Positions 52,170 to 62,108 of a stretch of DNA of 64,000 nucleotides are shown here, in pieces; the first letter of the stretch is position 1; every line of letters starts with the position of its first letter. The notes under the pieces are model-generated. The model ran no database searches. It had not been told where the DNA came from and worked only from the letters and a program-made list of their open reading frames with translations. This DNA is from Acinetobacter sp. XH1741 (GTDB lineage Bacteria; Pseudomonadota; Gammaproteobacteria; Pseudomonadales; Moraxellaceae): contig NZ_CP157428.1 of assembly GCF_041021895.1 (NCBI RefSeq), forward strand, positions 2,356,001 to 2,420,000, written 5' to 3'. The position numbers were made by a program, and so were the translations under genes.

Positions 52170-55100
52170 TTAAGATTTAATTTTCTGTTTGGAAGAAAAC
52201 AGTTTTTCGGCTGCACCTAGTACAAAGATGAAGAATACCGGTACAAAGAAAATAGCTAGAATGGTTGCTGAAATCATACCGCCAAACACACCAGTTCCGA
52301 GCGCATGTTGTGTTTCAGAACTTGCGCCTGAAGCAATCACTAAAGGCACCACGCCGCAAGTAAAGGCAAGAGAAGTCATCAGAATAGGGCGTAAGCGGAG
52401 TTTGGCTGCGGCAACAGTGGCTTCAACTAAACTCATTCCTTCTTCTTTGAGCATCTTGGCGAATTCAACAATCAAAATCGCATTCTTGGCGGAAAGACCG
52501 ATAATCGTAATCAGGCCAATTTTGAAAAAGACATCATTCATCAGCCCTTTGGTCATAATGGCAATGATCGCTCCAAAAATACCTAATGGCACAACCAGCA
52601 TAACCGATAGCGGAATTGACCAACTTTCATAAAGGGCTGCGAGTACGAGGAACACCACTAACATCGATAAACCCAGTAAGAATGCCATTTGTGATTCTGA
52701 TTGTTTCTCTTGTAAAGAAATACCAGTCCATTCATAGCCAATCCCTTTTGGTAATTTTGCGATGAGTTGTTCCATTTCACGCATTGCATCACCCGATGAA
52801 GTATCGAAGTTAGGAATACCCGCGATACTCAAAGATGGACGTCCGTTATAGCGGTTGTATTGTTGTGGAGCTTTGTTCCACTGAGGTGTTACAACTTCAG
52901 ATAAAGAGACCAACTGACCACTTGCACCCATCACTTTAAGATTCAAAATATCTTGCAATTTCATACGTGATTTTGCTTCGACTTGCACAATCACTTGCTG
53001 CATACGACCTTGGTTTGGAAAGTCATTGATATACATTGAACCCATTGACGTTGAGATAATGTCTGACACATCGGCAAATTTAACGCCGAGTGCATTTAAT
53101 TTATCTCGGTCAATTTTTAAAGAAATATTGTCTCCTTGAGGTAAGCCCTCATTCCAAACCATATAAAACTTCTTGTTTTTGGCCGCCATTGCCATTAATT
53201 GATCTTGGGCAGCAAGTAATGCAGGCATACCTAAGTTGGCCCGATCTTGTAGTCGAAGGCTAAAACCAGAGAATGTTCCTAACTCGTCAATCGCTGGAGG
53301 TAAAACAGCCATTGATGAACCTTCTTTACTATGTGCCAATGTGCCATTAATTGAGTTGGTCATCTCAGATGCTGAAGATTTTCTTTCTTTAAAATCTTTT
53401 AGTGTTGTAAAGGCAACGGCAACGTTCTGACCTGAACCACCGAAACCCCAGCCTAAAATTGACGTATTACTTTTAACATCAGGGTTATTTTGAATGCTTG
53501 TTTCAAACTCTTTTACAACATTTTTAGTGCGTTCAGTAGAAGCATCCGATGGAAGCTGGAAGGTGGTTAAAAACCAACCTTGATCTTCTTCGGGCATAAA
53601 TGCGGTTGGCCAAAACTTCATTCCGGCAAAAGTCGCAGCTGTAATAATGATAAACAGCACCATCATTGGAATGGTATGTTTGATGACTTTAAAGAGAATA
53701 ATTTCATACTTTTTAGTGAGGTTATCAAAGGTACGATCAAACCATGCAAAGAAGCCTTTTTTCTGATGGTGTTCATCAATTGGCTTAAGAATAGTTGCAC
53801 AGAGTGCTGGAGTTAAGATCAATGCCAATAGCGCAGAGAACAAGATTGACACCGACATGGTCAGCGTAAATTGCTTGTAAATAATCCCGACCGAGCCACT
53901 TGCAAACGCCATTGGTAAAAATACGGCGGCAAGTACCAAGGTAATACCGATAATTGGACTCGTGATTTCCTTCATTGCTTTAGAGGTCGCTTCTTTAGGC
54001 GGTAAGCCTTCAGTCGCCATAATCCGTTCGACATTTTCTACAACTACAATGGCGTCATCGACGATGATACCGATTGCGAGCACCATACCAAACATGGTGA
54101 GCACGTTAATAGAGAACCCTGCAAGCAACATCACAGAGAATGTTCCTAGCAATGCAATAGGAGCAACGATTGCTGGAATAAGCGTATAACGAACATTATG
54201 AAGAAAGAGGTACATCACAATGAAAACCAAAACCATGGCTTCAATTAAAGTGTGAATTACCTTTTCAATAGAAATTTTAACAAATGGAGCAGTATCGTAA
54301 GGGATACTAAATTGCATACCTTCTGGTAAATTGACTTTTAACTCTTCAATTTTGGCTCTAACACCTTCAGCCGTTTTTACAGCATTTGCACCAGGGCTAA
54401 GCTGAATTGCCGCCGCCGTTGCCGGTTTACCATTTTCTAAAATAGCGAAGTTATATGCTTGGGAACCAATTTCAACATTAGCTACATCAGAAAGTCTAAT
54501 AACACTGCCATTAGTTTTACTTTTTAAACTAATGTTTTTGAATTGTTCAACGCTGTTCAGCTGCCCTTGTGCAGACAGTGGAACTGTAATGAGCTGTCCT
54601 TTTTCCGCAGGTAAGTCCCCTAAACGACCGGGAGCGATTTCAACATTATTTTCACGAATTGCCGCATTTACGTCACTAATTGAAAGACCATATGAAACTA
54701 ACTTGTTTGGATCTACCCAAATACGCATCGCTTTTTCAGCGCCAAATGATTGGACTTTACCAACGCCTTCAACACGTTTTAATTCTTCAACGACGTTACG
54801 GACTAAATAGTCGCTTAAATCAACTTCAGAATATTGATTAGTAGGTGAATTAATACCAACCAACATTAGAAACCCTGAAGAAGTAGCCTCAACTTGTAAA
54901 CCTTGTTGACGAACAATTTGAGGAAGGCGGGCTTCAACGGCTTTAATTTTATTCTGCACATCAACCTGAGCCATATCGACATCTGTACCCGGTTTAAAGG
55001 TTGCCGATATTTGAGCCATACCAGAGGTGTCTGTTGTTGCGCTGTAATAAAGTAAATTTTTAACACCCGATAGTTCTCTTTCAATCAGTGTTACCACACT

Positions 55101-55283
55101 GTCGTTGATTGTTTTCGGTGTCGCACCCGGATAGACAGCGCTAATGGTGACTTGTGGTGGTGCAACGCTAGGAAAGCGCGCGATAGGGAGCTTAGGAATA
55201 CTTAGCAACCCAAACAAAATAATAAAAATCGCGATCACCCATGCAAACACAGGGCGACGAATGAAAAATTGTGACAACATCAT
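52170..55283 (-). CDS. adeB: AdeB RND multidrug efflux pump
   Basis: At 1037 residues with the N-terminus MMLSQFFIRRPVFAWVIAIF, this is the AdeB/AcrB-type RND transporter. Visible family blocks are the proton-relay pair in GMVLAIGIIVDDAIVVVENV, the porter-domain PEEDQGWFLTTFQLP, and GLSAKNAILIVEFAK in helix 11. It exports aminoglycosides, tetracyclines, fluoroquinolones, tigecycline and others in A. baumannii (established knowledge). It overlaps adeA by 4 bases (start within the adeA stop). No internal stop or frameshift is present, so the pump appears functional. Confidence 0.95.
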   Translation of the reverse strand: MMLSQFFIRRPVFAWVIAIFIILFGLLSIPKLPIARFPSVAPPQVTISAVYPGATPKTINDSVVTLIERELSGVKNLLYYSATTDTSGMAQISATFKPGTDVDMAQVDVQNKIKAVEARLPQIVRQQGLQVEATSSGFLMLVGINSPTNQYSEVDLSDYLVRNVVEELKRVEGVGKVQSFGAEKAMRIWVDPNKLVSYGLSISDVNAAIRENNVEIAPGRLGDLPAEKGQLITVPLSAQGQLNSVEQFKNISLKSKTNGSVIRLSDVANVEIGSQAYNFAILENGKPATAAAIQLSPGANAVKTAEGVRAKIEELKVNLPEGMQFSIPYDTAPFVKISIEKVIHTLIEAMVLVFIVMYLFLHNVRYTLIPAIVAPIALLGTFSVMLLAGFSINVLTMFGMVLAIGIIVDDAIVVVENVERIMATEGLPPKEATSKAMKEITSPIIGITLVLAAVFLPMAFASGSVGIIYKQFTLTMSVSILFSALLALILTPALCATILKPIDEHHQKKGFFAWFDRTFDNLTKKYEIILFKVIKHTIPMMVLFIIITAATFAGMKFWPTAFMPEEDQGWFLTTFQLPSDASTERTKNVVKEFETSIQNNPDVKSNTSILGWGFGGSGQNVAVAFTTLKDFKERKSSASEMTNSINGTLAHSKEGSSMAVLPPAIDELGTFSGFSLRLQDRANLGMPALLAAQDQLMAMAAKNKKFYMVWNEGLPQGDNISLKIDRDKLNALGVKFADVSDIISTSMGSMYINDFPNQGRMQQVIVQVEAKSRMKLQDILNLKVMGASGQLVSLSEVVTPQWNKAPQQYNRYNGRPSLSIAGIPNFDTSSGDAMREMEQLIAKLPKGIGYEWTGISLQEKQSESQMAFLLGLSMLVVFLVLAALYESWSIPLSVMLVVPLGIFGAIIAIMTKGLMNDVFFKIGLITIIGLSAKNAILIVEFAKMLKEEGMSLVEATVAAAKLRLRPILMTSLAFTCGVVPLVIASGASSETQHALGTGVFGGMISATILAIFFVPVFFIFVLGAAEKLFSSKQKIKS

Positions 55284-56425
55284 TGAGCTCCTTGAGTACT
55301 AGGGGCTTTCCAATTCGTTATTTCAAGCTTTTGATTAGGTTTAATACGGTCAACTCCCTCAACGATGACTTTGTCACCTACTTTGAGGCCCTTATTGACT
55401 AAGTAGAACTGTTCATATTGCTGTCCAAGTTCAATCGGGCGGATATCTGCTAAACCCTTAGCATTGATGACATACACTTGTGGATCACCATTGTTATTAC
55501 GTTGGATTGCTTGAGACGGCACAAGGAGGGCTTGAGGTACCGATGCACGGTCAATATTGACACGCACGTACATTCCAGGAAGCAGCTTCCGTTCAGGGTT
55601 GTTCACTTCGATACGAATCGTGACGTCGCCTGTTTCCGGATCTACATTAATATCTTCAAACAACATTTTTGCGCTGACGTTGTAGAGCTGACCATGGCTA
55701 TTAGAAATACGAACGGTTTTATCGCTATTGGCAGATAATTCGCCGTTTTGTAATGCGGTTTGTAAGCGCTCGTACTCACTGATCGATTGCTTGACATCCA
55801 CATAAACTTTATCAATCTGTTGTATGGTTGCCAGAGTATTGGTATCGCCTTGGCTCACTAAGGCACCTTCAGTTACAAAGGATTGACCAATACGACCAGA
55901 AATAGGCGCACGTACGGTTGCATATTGCAAATTAAGGTTTTGACGTGCCAATAAAGCTTTCATTTGTGCGACATCAGCTAAAGCTTGGCGATATTCAGCC
56001 TGTGCATTACTCACTTCTTGTTTACTAATGGCATTACTTGGTAAAAGTTGTTGATAGCGTTCTAATTGAACTTTTAGGCGAGCTACCTCTGCTTCAGCTT
56101 TATTTAAAGATGCCTGATTACTTCTAACGTCTGCTTGAAAGGTTTCAGAGTTAATTTTGTATAAGGCTTGTCCGGCTTTAACTTCACTACCTTGAGTAAA
56201 TAATACTTTTTCGATAATGCCCCCAACTTGTGGGCGTATTTCAGCAGTACGGAAGGCATGAACACGAGCTGGGAGATTCTCGCTAAAATTAACCGATTGC
56301 GGCTTAAGACTTAAGACACTTACCTTAGCAGGAGGTGCCTCAACTGGTTTCTTCTCTTCAGAGCTACAACCTTGGATCACCAGTCCAATAGATAAAAATA
56401 ATGGAAGTAAAAGATGCTTTTGCAT
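55280..56425 (-). CDS. adeA: AdeA periplasmic adaptor of the AdeABC efflux system
   Basis: The product (381 residues from ATG 56425) starts with a lipoprotein signal, MQKHLLLPLFLSIGLVIQGC. Adaptor features follow: IRPQVGGIIEKVLFTQGSEV and ATVRAPISGRIGQSFVTEGA as lipoyl halves around a coiled coil. Compared with A. baumannii AdeA as remembered, the C-terminus is shorter, ending WKAPSTQGAQ. It links AdeB to AdeC in the periplasm. First gene of the operon, divergent from adeR, with AdeR-type repeats at 56494-56512 upstream. Confidence 0.93.
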   Translation of the reverse strand: MQKHLLLPLFLSIGLVIQGCSSEEKKPVEAPPAKVSVLSLKPQSVNFSENLPARVHAFRTAEIRPQVGGIIEKVLFTQGSEVKAGQALYKINSETFQADVRSNQASLNKAEAEVARLKVQLERYQQLLPSNAISKQEVSNAQAEYRQALADVAQMKALLARQNLNLQYATVRAPISGRIGQSFVTEGALVSQGDTNTLATIQQIDKVYVDVKQSISEYERLQTALQNGELSANSDKTVRISNSHGQLYNVSAKMLFEDINVDPETGDVTIRIEVNNPERKLLPGMYVRVNIDRASVPQALLVPSQAIQRNNNGDPQVYVINAKGLADIRPIELGQQYEQFYLVNKGLKVGDKVIVEGVDRIKPNQKLEITNWKAPSTQGAQ

Positions 56426-56493
56426 ACTGTCCAAACCTATGGAGTTTTTGATGTTGTTATTATTTTGAGTAAGTGTGTAATCCGGATCTTTGA

Positions 56494-56513
56494 AATGTGG
56501 AAAAAGTGTGGAG
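56494..56513. promoter_or_regulatory. AdeR-binding direct repeats in the adeA-adeR intergenic region
   Basis: AATGTGGA (56494-56501) is followed 11 bases later by AAGTGTGGA (56504-56512). In A. baumannii, AdeR binds a 10-bp direct repeat of the AAGTGTGGAG type spaced by one base here (established); the first copy in this strain differs at one or two bases. The site lies between the two divergent starts and would activate adeABC. Confidence 0.7.
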
Positions 56514-56571
56514 ATCTGCACATAAATAAGCGTATTATGATGTTTGTCTGAAATTTTTCGATGATTTACCT

Positions 56572-57300
56572 ATGTTCGAAGCTTCATTTTCTTTTGATTG
56601 CCGTGATAAACAGATTCTTGTTGTAGAAGATGAATACGATATTGGGGACATTATTGAGCAGTATTTAAAACGTGAAGGTATGCGAGTCATTCGAGCAATG
56701 AATGGTAAGCAGGCAATCGAAATTCACGCTGCACAACCTATTGATTTGATCTTACTTGATATTAAATTGCCTGAGCTTAATGGTTGGGAAGTACTCAGTA
56801 AAATTCGTCAAAAAGCCCAAACACCTGTCATTATGCTGACTGCATTAGATCAAGATATTGATAAGGTTATGGCATTACGAATTGGTGCAGATGATTTTGT
56901 GGTTAAGCCATTCAATCCAAATGAAGTGGTTGCACGTGTTCAGGCTGTTTTAAGAAGAACCCATCAAAACAAACAAGCTGCTGTCAAAAATCTGTTTTAT
57001 AAAAATATTGAAATTAATACCGAGATTCATAGCGTGTATATCAATCAGGTAGATAAGAAAACCTTACTCAACCTGACATTAACCGAATATAAAATATTAC
57101 TCCTCATGATTAATCAGCCACATAGGGTATTTACACGTGGTGAATTAATGAATCAGTGCTTACCCGACAGTGATGCTCTAGAAAGAACGGTAGATAGTCA
57201 CGTCAGTAAACTAAGAAAAAAACTAGAAGAGCAAGGACTTGAACAAATGTTAATTAATGTCCGCGGTGTTGGGTATAGATTAGATCATCCACAAGAATGA
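56572..57300 (+). CDS. adeR: AdeR response regulator
   Basis: The receiver domain has the acidic pair in ILVVEDEYDIGD, phosphoacceptor Asp63 in LILLDIKLPELNGWEVL and Lys in DDFVVKPFNPNEV. The C-terminal OmpR-type winged helix ends with DSHVSKLRKKLEEQG and INVRGVGYRLDHP. The protein matches A. baumannii AdeR closely but with a distinct linker and shorter tail (242 residues). It controls adeABC. Residues 20, 63 and 116, often altered in resistant A. baumannii, look normal here to the extent that I can line them up. Confidence 0.93.
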   Translation: MFEASFSFDCRDKQILVVEDEYDIGDIIEQYLKREGMRVIRAMNGKQAIEIHAAQPIDLILLDIKLPELNGWEVLSKIRQKAQTPVIMLTALDQDIDKVMALRIGADDFVVKPFNPNEVVARVQAVLRRTHQNKQAAVKNLFYKNIEINTEIHSVYINQVDKKTLLNLTLTEYKILLLMINQPHRVFTRGELMNQCLPDSDALERTVDSHVSKLRKKLEEQGLEQMLINVRGVGYRLDHPQE

Positions 57301-57348
57301 TTGGATTGCATATAAATAGACTGACATGCTGCAAGTTGAGACAAGATC

Positions 57349-58419
57349 ATGAAAAATAAATTAGGGATTAATAAGCAGTTTTTTATTGCTTTTAGCATGG
57401 TGAATTTAAGCATCACTTTATTGTCTGTATTTATAGGCTATGTCGTTTATAACTATGCAATTGATCATGGCTGGATTTCATTAAGTTCCCTGCAAGGAGA
57501 CTTTACAGATTTCCATCTGATTGACTGGATTTGGCTAGGTACAGTTATTTTATGTGGTTCAATTATTTCTTTAATCATTGGAATGCAGTTAGCAAAAAGA
57601 TTTATTGTACCGATTAATTCATTGGCAGACGCTGTTAACAAAATTAGTGATGGTGATTTGTCTGCTCGGGCAGATGATAAAAAAATCCATTCTACCGAGA
57701 TTTCTACTCTAATTTTAAATTTTAATGATATGGCTCAAAAGCTTGAGAGTTCTGTACAAAATGCGCAAGTATGGAATGCTGCTATTGCCCACGAATTAAG
57801 AACACCCATCACAATTTTGCAAGGCAGATTACAAGGGATTGTAGATGGAATCTTTAAAGCTGAGCCAGAACTCATTCGAAGTTTGTTGAACCAAGTAGAA
57901 GGGTTATCGCATTTAGTAGAAGACTTGAGAACGTTGAGTTTATTTGAAAATAAACAGCTTAAGTTAAATATTGAGTCAGTTGATTTTTTAAGATGTGTTG
58001 AAAAAGTCATACTGATGTTTGATGAAAAACTTAAACAGGCAAATCTTACTGTAAATTATGATATTTCTAATGACCTTGTAACTTGCGATGCAAGACGTAT
58101 GGAGCAAGTTCTAATTGCTTTGATTGATAATGCAATTAGATACTCTAATCCCGGAGTTTTGAAAATTAAGTCTTCAGTTCAGCAAGAATACTGGACATTA
58201 GAAATCGTAGATGAAGGTCCAGGAATTCCCGCTGAATATCAAAAAGAATTATTCAATCCTTTTTATAGAGTAGAGCAGTCTAGGAATAAAGCTTTGGGAG
58301 GGACGGGGTTAGGTCTGGCAGTCGTGCAAGCTATTGTGTTAGCTCATGCAGGCACAATTCGATATGAAAATCGGGCTCCTAATAGCGCTTTTATCATTCA
58401 ATTAAAAACAACGATCTAA
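57349..58419 (+). CDS. adeS: AdeS sensor histidine kinase
   Basis: Two transmembrane helices (about 11-35 and 62-80) flank a short periplasmic loop, followed by a HAMP domain (RFIVPINSLADAVNKISDGD) and the kinase core: H-box AAIAHELRTPITILQGRLQG with His148, N-box LIALIDNAIRYSNPG, and G-box ALGGTGLGLAVVQAIVLAHA. At 356 residues it is full length. It phosphorylates AdeR. Gap to adeR is 48 bases. The gene is intact, so wild-type control of efflux is expected unless point changes alter it. Confidence 0.93.
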   Translation: MKNKLGINKQFFIAFSMVNLSITLLSVFIGYVVYNYAIDHGWISLSSLQGDFTDFHLIDWIWLGTVILCGSIISLIIGMQLAKRFIVPINSLADAVNKISDGDLSARADDKKIHSTEISTLILNFNDMAQKLESSVQNAQVWNAAIAHELRTPITILQGRLQGIVDGIFKAEPELIRSLLNQVEGLSHLVEDLRTLSLFENKQLKLNIESVDFLRCVEKVILMFDEKLKQANLTVNYDISNDLVTCDARRMEQVLIALIDNAIRYSNPGVLKIKSSVQQEYWTLEIVDEGPGIPAEYQKELFNPFYRVEQSRNKALGGTGLGLAVVQAIVLAHAGTIRYENRAPNSAFIIQLKTTI

Positions 58420-58448
58420 CTTAAACTATGTATTAAGTTTAAATAAAA

Positions 58449-58483
58449 AAGAGAAACCTGTATGAATTGAGGTTTCTCTTTCT
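58449..58483. terminator. Bidirectional terminator between adeS and the PhyH gene
   Basis: AAGAGAAACCT (58449-58459) and AGGTTTCTCTT (58470-58480) are a perfect 11-bp stem with A and T runs on either side. Confidence 0.85.
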
Positions 58484-58503
58484 GAGATATCGAGTATTAA
58501 GAA

Positions 58504-59379
58504 TTAAATGATTCCAGACGTTTTAAAATTTTGAACATTTAACATATCTATTGGGTTCATCATTTTCCCGTCGTGTTCTACAAATCCAACAAATGTCGTA
58601 CTCATATTCCAGCCCAACAAACCTTTTAACTCATCTGGAAAGTTTTTAACTGTTTCAGACGATAGAGATAAATAATGGTTTTCTTCTTGACGAAGGAACC
58701 CGAGATCGTAAGACATCGTTAAACCAATACGAGGCTCATGACTTACATTTGCTCCACCGCCGTGGTAGGTAGAACCAATCCATATTAAAGCATCACCAGC
58801 TTTCATTTCGGCTGGTATTGTTTCCTCTTCTTTAGGTACTCTTTGATCATCCCATAAATGACTTGCAGGAATAACGCGAGTAGCACCGTTTTCTTCGGTA
58901 AAATCAGTCACAGCAAACATAATTTGTACTCTAGCTTCACGTCCATACACAGGGTGTCGCCACATCCATACGGTATCATCACGATGTAAGGGCTGAGCCT
59001 TTTGACCTGGCCAAATTTGAATGGCTTGTGTCACACCCACCTGAATGTCGGGGCATAATTCAATTTTATTTTCACCACTCCATGCGTGTAGCGGCGTTTG
59101 AAGAATTGCTTTTGCAGTGTCCAAAAATAGCGGATTCATTGCAACTAAAGGCATTTGTGGTAAGCGGGCAAATAAACGACTCATTCGACGAGTTTTTGTA
59201 CCAGCAAAATAATCATCTTCGCCGTCTGGAATCAACTCTAATTGCTTAGATAAGGTTTGATAAATATCTTGGGTGATTTCATCATTTAAAAAATTTTCAA
59301 TAATGACACCACCATCTCTTTTAATAATCGAAACGATTTCATCGATTTGTGTATCTTTGCTTAATTTAACGAGTGACAT
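58504..59379 (-). CDS. Phytanoyl-CoA dioxygenase (PhyH)-family Fe(II)/2-oxoglutarate enzyme
   Basis: The iron-binding H-x-D is in AQPLHRDDTVWMW, the second His in IGSTYHGGGANVSHEPR, and the following Arg should bind 2-oxoglutarate. At 291 residues it is a complete PhyH-type oxygenase, which hydroxylates lipids, alkyl chains or small natural products. It lies 194 bases beyond the alpha/beta hydrolase gene on the same strand, with its own likely ribosome-binding site. Context suggests breakdown of a hydrophobic compound with the monooxygenase and hydrolase. Confidence 0.85.
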   Translation of the reverse strand: MSLVKLSKDTQIDEIVSIIKRDGGVIIENFLNDEITQDIYQTLSKQLELIPDGEDDYFAGTKTRRMSRLFARLPQMPLVAMNPLFLDTAKAILQTPLHAWSGENKIELCPDIQVGVTQAIQIWPGQKAQPLHRDDTVWMWRHPVYGREARVQIMFAVTDFTEENGATRVIPASHLWDDQRVPKEEETIPAEMKAGDALIWIGSTYHGGGANVSHEPRIGLTMSYDLGFLRQEENHYLSLSSETVKNFPDELKGLLGWNMSTTFVGFVEHDGKMMNPIDMLNVQNFKTSGII

Positions 59380-59573
59380 AAGATTTCCTTATCAATCCTG
59401 ATTGAGAATACTCCAAAGCATTTAAGTAAACTGCTTTGTTGTGAGATTGGTTTTCATACATATCTCTTCACTTTTCGTATTCATCGTTACAGTTCACTAA
59501 ATTGTTAGATTGCTGAAAAATGCTATGAGCTTATGTATGTATTTGAATTAAGTGTTTTTCTGCAATGAAAAAT

Positions 59574-60503
59574 TTATAAACTCTCATTGCTATTTGTTTG
59601 TGGAGCAAGAGTCTTCCTCAAGAAACTAATCTGATCATTGAGTACCGCGCTATGCCAAGATTCCGTATAGAAATCAAAATGATCAATTGGATATTCGAGT
59701 AGTTTAGAAGGCCCTTGAATCAGACTTGCTGTTTTTCGAGCTGGGTCAGGTGGTGCAATTTGGTCATTAGAACCGACTTGAATTAAAGTAGGGCACTTAA
59801 CTTTTTTTGCAAAAGTAACTGGTCGGTTGTATGAGACTTCCAGAGCTGCACGAGCACAGACTTCATTACGCCAAGTGGGACCTGCCATTGCGGTATAACT
59901 TTCTTCAGCACCTGGGGTACTAATCATGGCAGCGGTACCAGGTTGCCCAACAATTGGAATAAGATGCGGAGGGCGTTGTGCTATGGCATGAATTAAATCC
60001 TTTATGCCATGACCGATAGCCGTTGTTATTTGCTTTATCCCTCCATATTGGAAAACTTGTTTTAAAGCTGCTAAACCATCTGTAGCAGGATTCATGGATA
60101 TAACTGCTGATACTTTAGGATCTTGTGCAGCAACTACAACGACATGACCACCCGAATACGAAGTACCCCATAGTACAATTCGATCTTGATCAACGAATGG
60201 TAAACTTCGTGCAGCTGCGATCGCTGCATGATAATCCTCACGTTGGTTAATATAGGATACATGTTGTCTAGGTAAGCCTGCTGACTCGCCAAATCCACGA
60301 TAATCAAATACGAATGTATCAAAACCTGCTTGGCTGAACGGCTCGGCAAAATCTAACAATCCTGTATCTTTTGTACCACCAAAGCCTGTTGCCATAACAA
60401 TGCAAGGTCGGCCTTCAGAGGTCATAAACTCTTCTGAAGTTGAAGGGATATACCATGCAGAACAGGTAACTCCTTTGCTTATAAATTTAATATTTTCCAT
60501 CAT
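59574..60503 (-). CDS. Alpha/beta hydrolase
   Basis: The nucleophile elbow is RIVLWGTSYSGGHVVVVAA with Ser, the early oxyanion block CIVMATGFGGTKDTGLLDFA, and a late acid/His pair in QVGSNDQIAPPDPARK and YPIDHFDFYTE. The 309-residue protein is related to dienelactone hydrolase and acetyl-xylan esterase-like proteins. It is 69 bases after the Baeyer-Villiger monooxygenase gene; such hydrolases often cleave the ester made by that enzyme. Two ATGs open the frame; the first was kept. Confidence 0.85.
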   Translation of the reverse strand: MMENIKFISKGVTCSAWYIPSTSEEFMTSEGRPCIVMATGFGGTKDTGLLDFAEPFSQAGFDTFVFDYRGFGESAGLPRQHVSYINQREDYHAAIAAARSLPFVDQDRIVLWGTSYSGGHVVVVAAQDPKVSAVISMNPATDGLAALKQVFQYGGIKQITTAIGHGIKDLIHAIAQRPPHLIPIVGQPGTAAMISTPGAEESYTAMAGPTWRNEVCARAALEVSYNRPVTFAKKVKCPTLIQVGSNDQIAPPDPARKTASLIQGPSKLLEYPIDHFDFYTESWHSAVLNDQISFLRKTLAPQTNSNESL

Positions 60504-60572
60504 ATTTTCCCTAATTGATTTTTGTCTCTTACTCGTACTCTAGATAAGAGATGAAAATGTAAATCGCCGTTG

Positions 60573-62108
60573 TTAAGCTTGGATTTTTATTTGTGCTGTC
60601 AGAGGTTCTTCTGTGATGACGTGGAGTTTTTTCTTGATTTGAGGATTTGAAAACAGCAACTCTTTATCAAACACAGAACCTTTATGGAGTCGTTCAAGAT
60701 CGAATTTATAATCTTGTTTTACAATCCATGGGCCTTGTGTACCTGCCATTGGAAATTGTGCAATGCTTCGTTGGATGTAGCCTGAGTTCAAATCTACAAA
60801 TGGAATACGTTTCATGTTTTTATTACTAATTACAGGCGTGAATGTTCCATATTTATTTTCATCCATGTAATCCAGTAATCTACAAAAGTGTTTCCAGACC
60901 AAATCAACTTTTAAAGTCCATGCAAGATTGGTATAGCCAAATGCAAAGGCGAAGTTAGGAACATCAGAGAGCATCATTGACTTGAAAATAGTGGTATCTG
61001 GGTAATTAATTTTTTTCCCGTCCACAATTAATTGAGTCTTACTAAATGCGACTGCGTTTAGACCTGTTGCGGTCACAATAATATCGGCTTCTAATGTTTT
61101 ACCCGATTTAAGTAAAATGCCATCTTTGGTAAAACGCTCGATATGATCGGTTACTACAGAAGCTTTTCCAGTAGAAATTGCTTTAAACATATCTCCGTCT
61201 GGTACAACACATAAGCGTTCATCCCATGGATTGTATTTGGGTGAAAAATGAGTGGCGACATCAAAGTCTTTTGGTAGGTTTCGTTGTACATCTGAGATTA
61301 AAAAGCGACGCATGAGCTTCGGAAAGCGACGACTCAAATTGTAGACGCCTCGAGTCAAGGCAATATTTTTACGGCGAATAAGATCGAAAGCACGTTGTGG
61401 TGAGAAAACACGATTGAGCGCGTTCGCGATTGAATCTGTACTTGGGGCAGCCATGACATAACTTGGCGATCTTTGAAGCATCGTGATGTGCTCAACATCC
61501 TGAGCCATCGCTGGAATTAAGGTAACAGCTGTAGCACCACTACCAATGACCACGACTTTTTTGCCAGAATAATCTAGGTTCTCTGGCCATTGTTGAGGAT
61601 GGATGATTTGTCCTTGAAATTCCTCGGTTCCCTTAAACTCAGGTGTATAACCGTTATCATAGTCATAATAACCTGTACTCATCAGTAAGAAACGTGAACG
61701 GAAAGTAGTTAAACTTTTTTGATCTTTACGTTTTACTTTAACTATCCAAACGCCTTCTTGTGATGAGAATTCGGCACTTGTCATATAGTGACCAAATCGA
61801 ATATGAGATTCAATGTCGTTCTCAGTAATGGTTTCTTGTAAATAATCACAGATCATTTGAGCACTGCCAAAAACCCTTTTATTGGTCCAAGGCTTAAAGC
61901 CAAATGCAAAAGATTGCATGTCTGAATCTGAGCGAATACCTGGATAACGGAACAGGCTCCATGTGCCTCCAATTTCATCACGGCCTTCTAGCATAGTGAA
62001 TGTTGTATTCGGTCTATATTTTTTTAAATGGTAGGCTGCACTAATACCTGAGATCCCTGCACCGATAATTAAAACATCAATAATAGTATTTTGATTTGAT
62101 GTACTCAT
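60573..62108 (-). CDS. Baeyer-Villiger-type flavin monooxygenase (EthA-like)
   Basis: It has the N-terminal FAD motif DVLIIGAGISGISAAYHLKK, the Baeyer-Villiger fingerprint in FQGQIIHPQQWPENL (F-x-G-x-x-x-H-x-x-x-W-P), and the NADPH motif VVVIGSGATAVTLIPAMAQ. ATG 62108 (511 residues) has AGGAAAAGG close upstream and is preferred over a longer frame. Such enzymes turn ketones into esters using NADPH and oxygen. The next gene is a hydrolase that would open the ester. The operon has a shared operator-like site upstream. Confidence 0.9.
   Translation of the reverse strand: MSTSNQNTIIDVLIIGAGISGISAAYHLKKYRPNTTFTMLEGRDEIGGTWSLFRYPGIRSDSDMQSFAFGFKPWTNKRVFGSAQMICDYLQETITENDIESHIRFGHYMTSAEFSSQEGVWIVKVKRKDQKSLTTFRSRFLLMSTGYYDYDNGYTPEFKGTEEFQGQIIHPQQWPENLDYSGKKVVVIGSGATAVTLIPAMAQDVEHITMLQRSPSYVMAAPSTDSIANALNRVFSPQRAFDLIRRKNIALTRGVYNLSRRFPKLMRRFLISDVQRNLPKDFDVATHFSPKYNPWDERLCVVPDGDMFKAISTGKASVVTDHIERFTKDGILLKSGKTLEADIIVTATGLNAVAFSKTQLIVDGKKINYPDTTIFKSMMLSDVPNFAFAFGYTNLAWTLKVDLVWKHFCRLLDYMDENKYGTFTPVISNKNMKRIPFVDLNSGYIQRSIAQFPMAGTQGPWIVKQDYKFDLERLHKGSVFDKELLFSNPQIKKKLHVITEEPLTAQIKIQA

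Noticed and set aside
52189..54810. Plus-strand frames opposite adeB
   Set aside because: Antisense shadows of a highly conserved RND pump gene.
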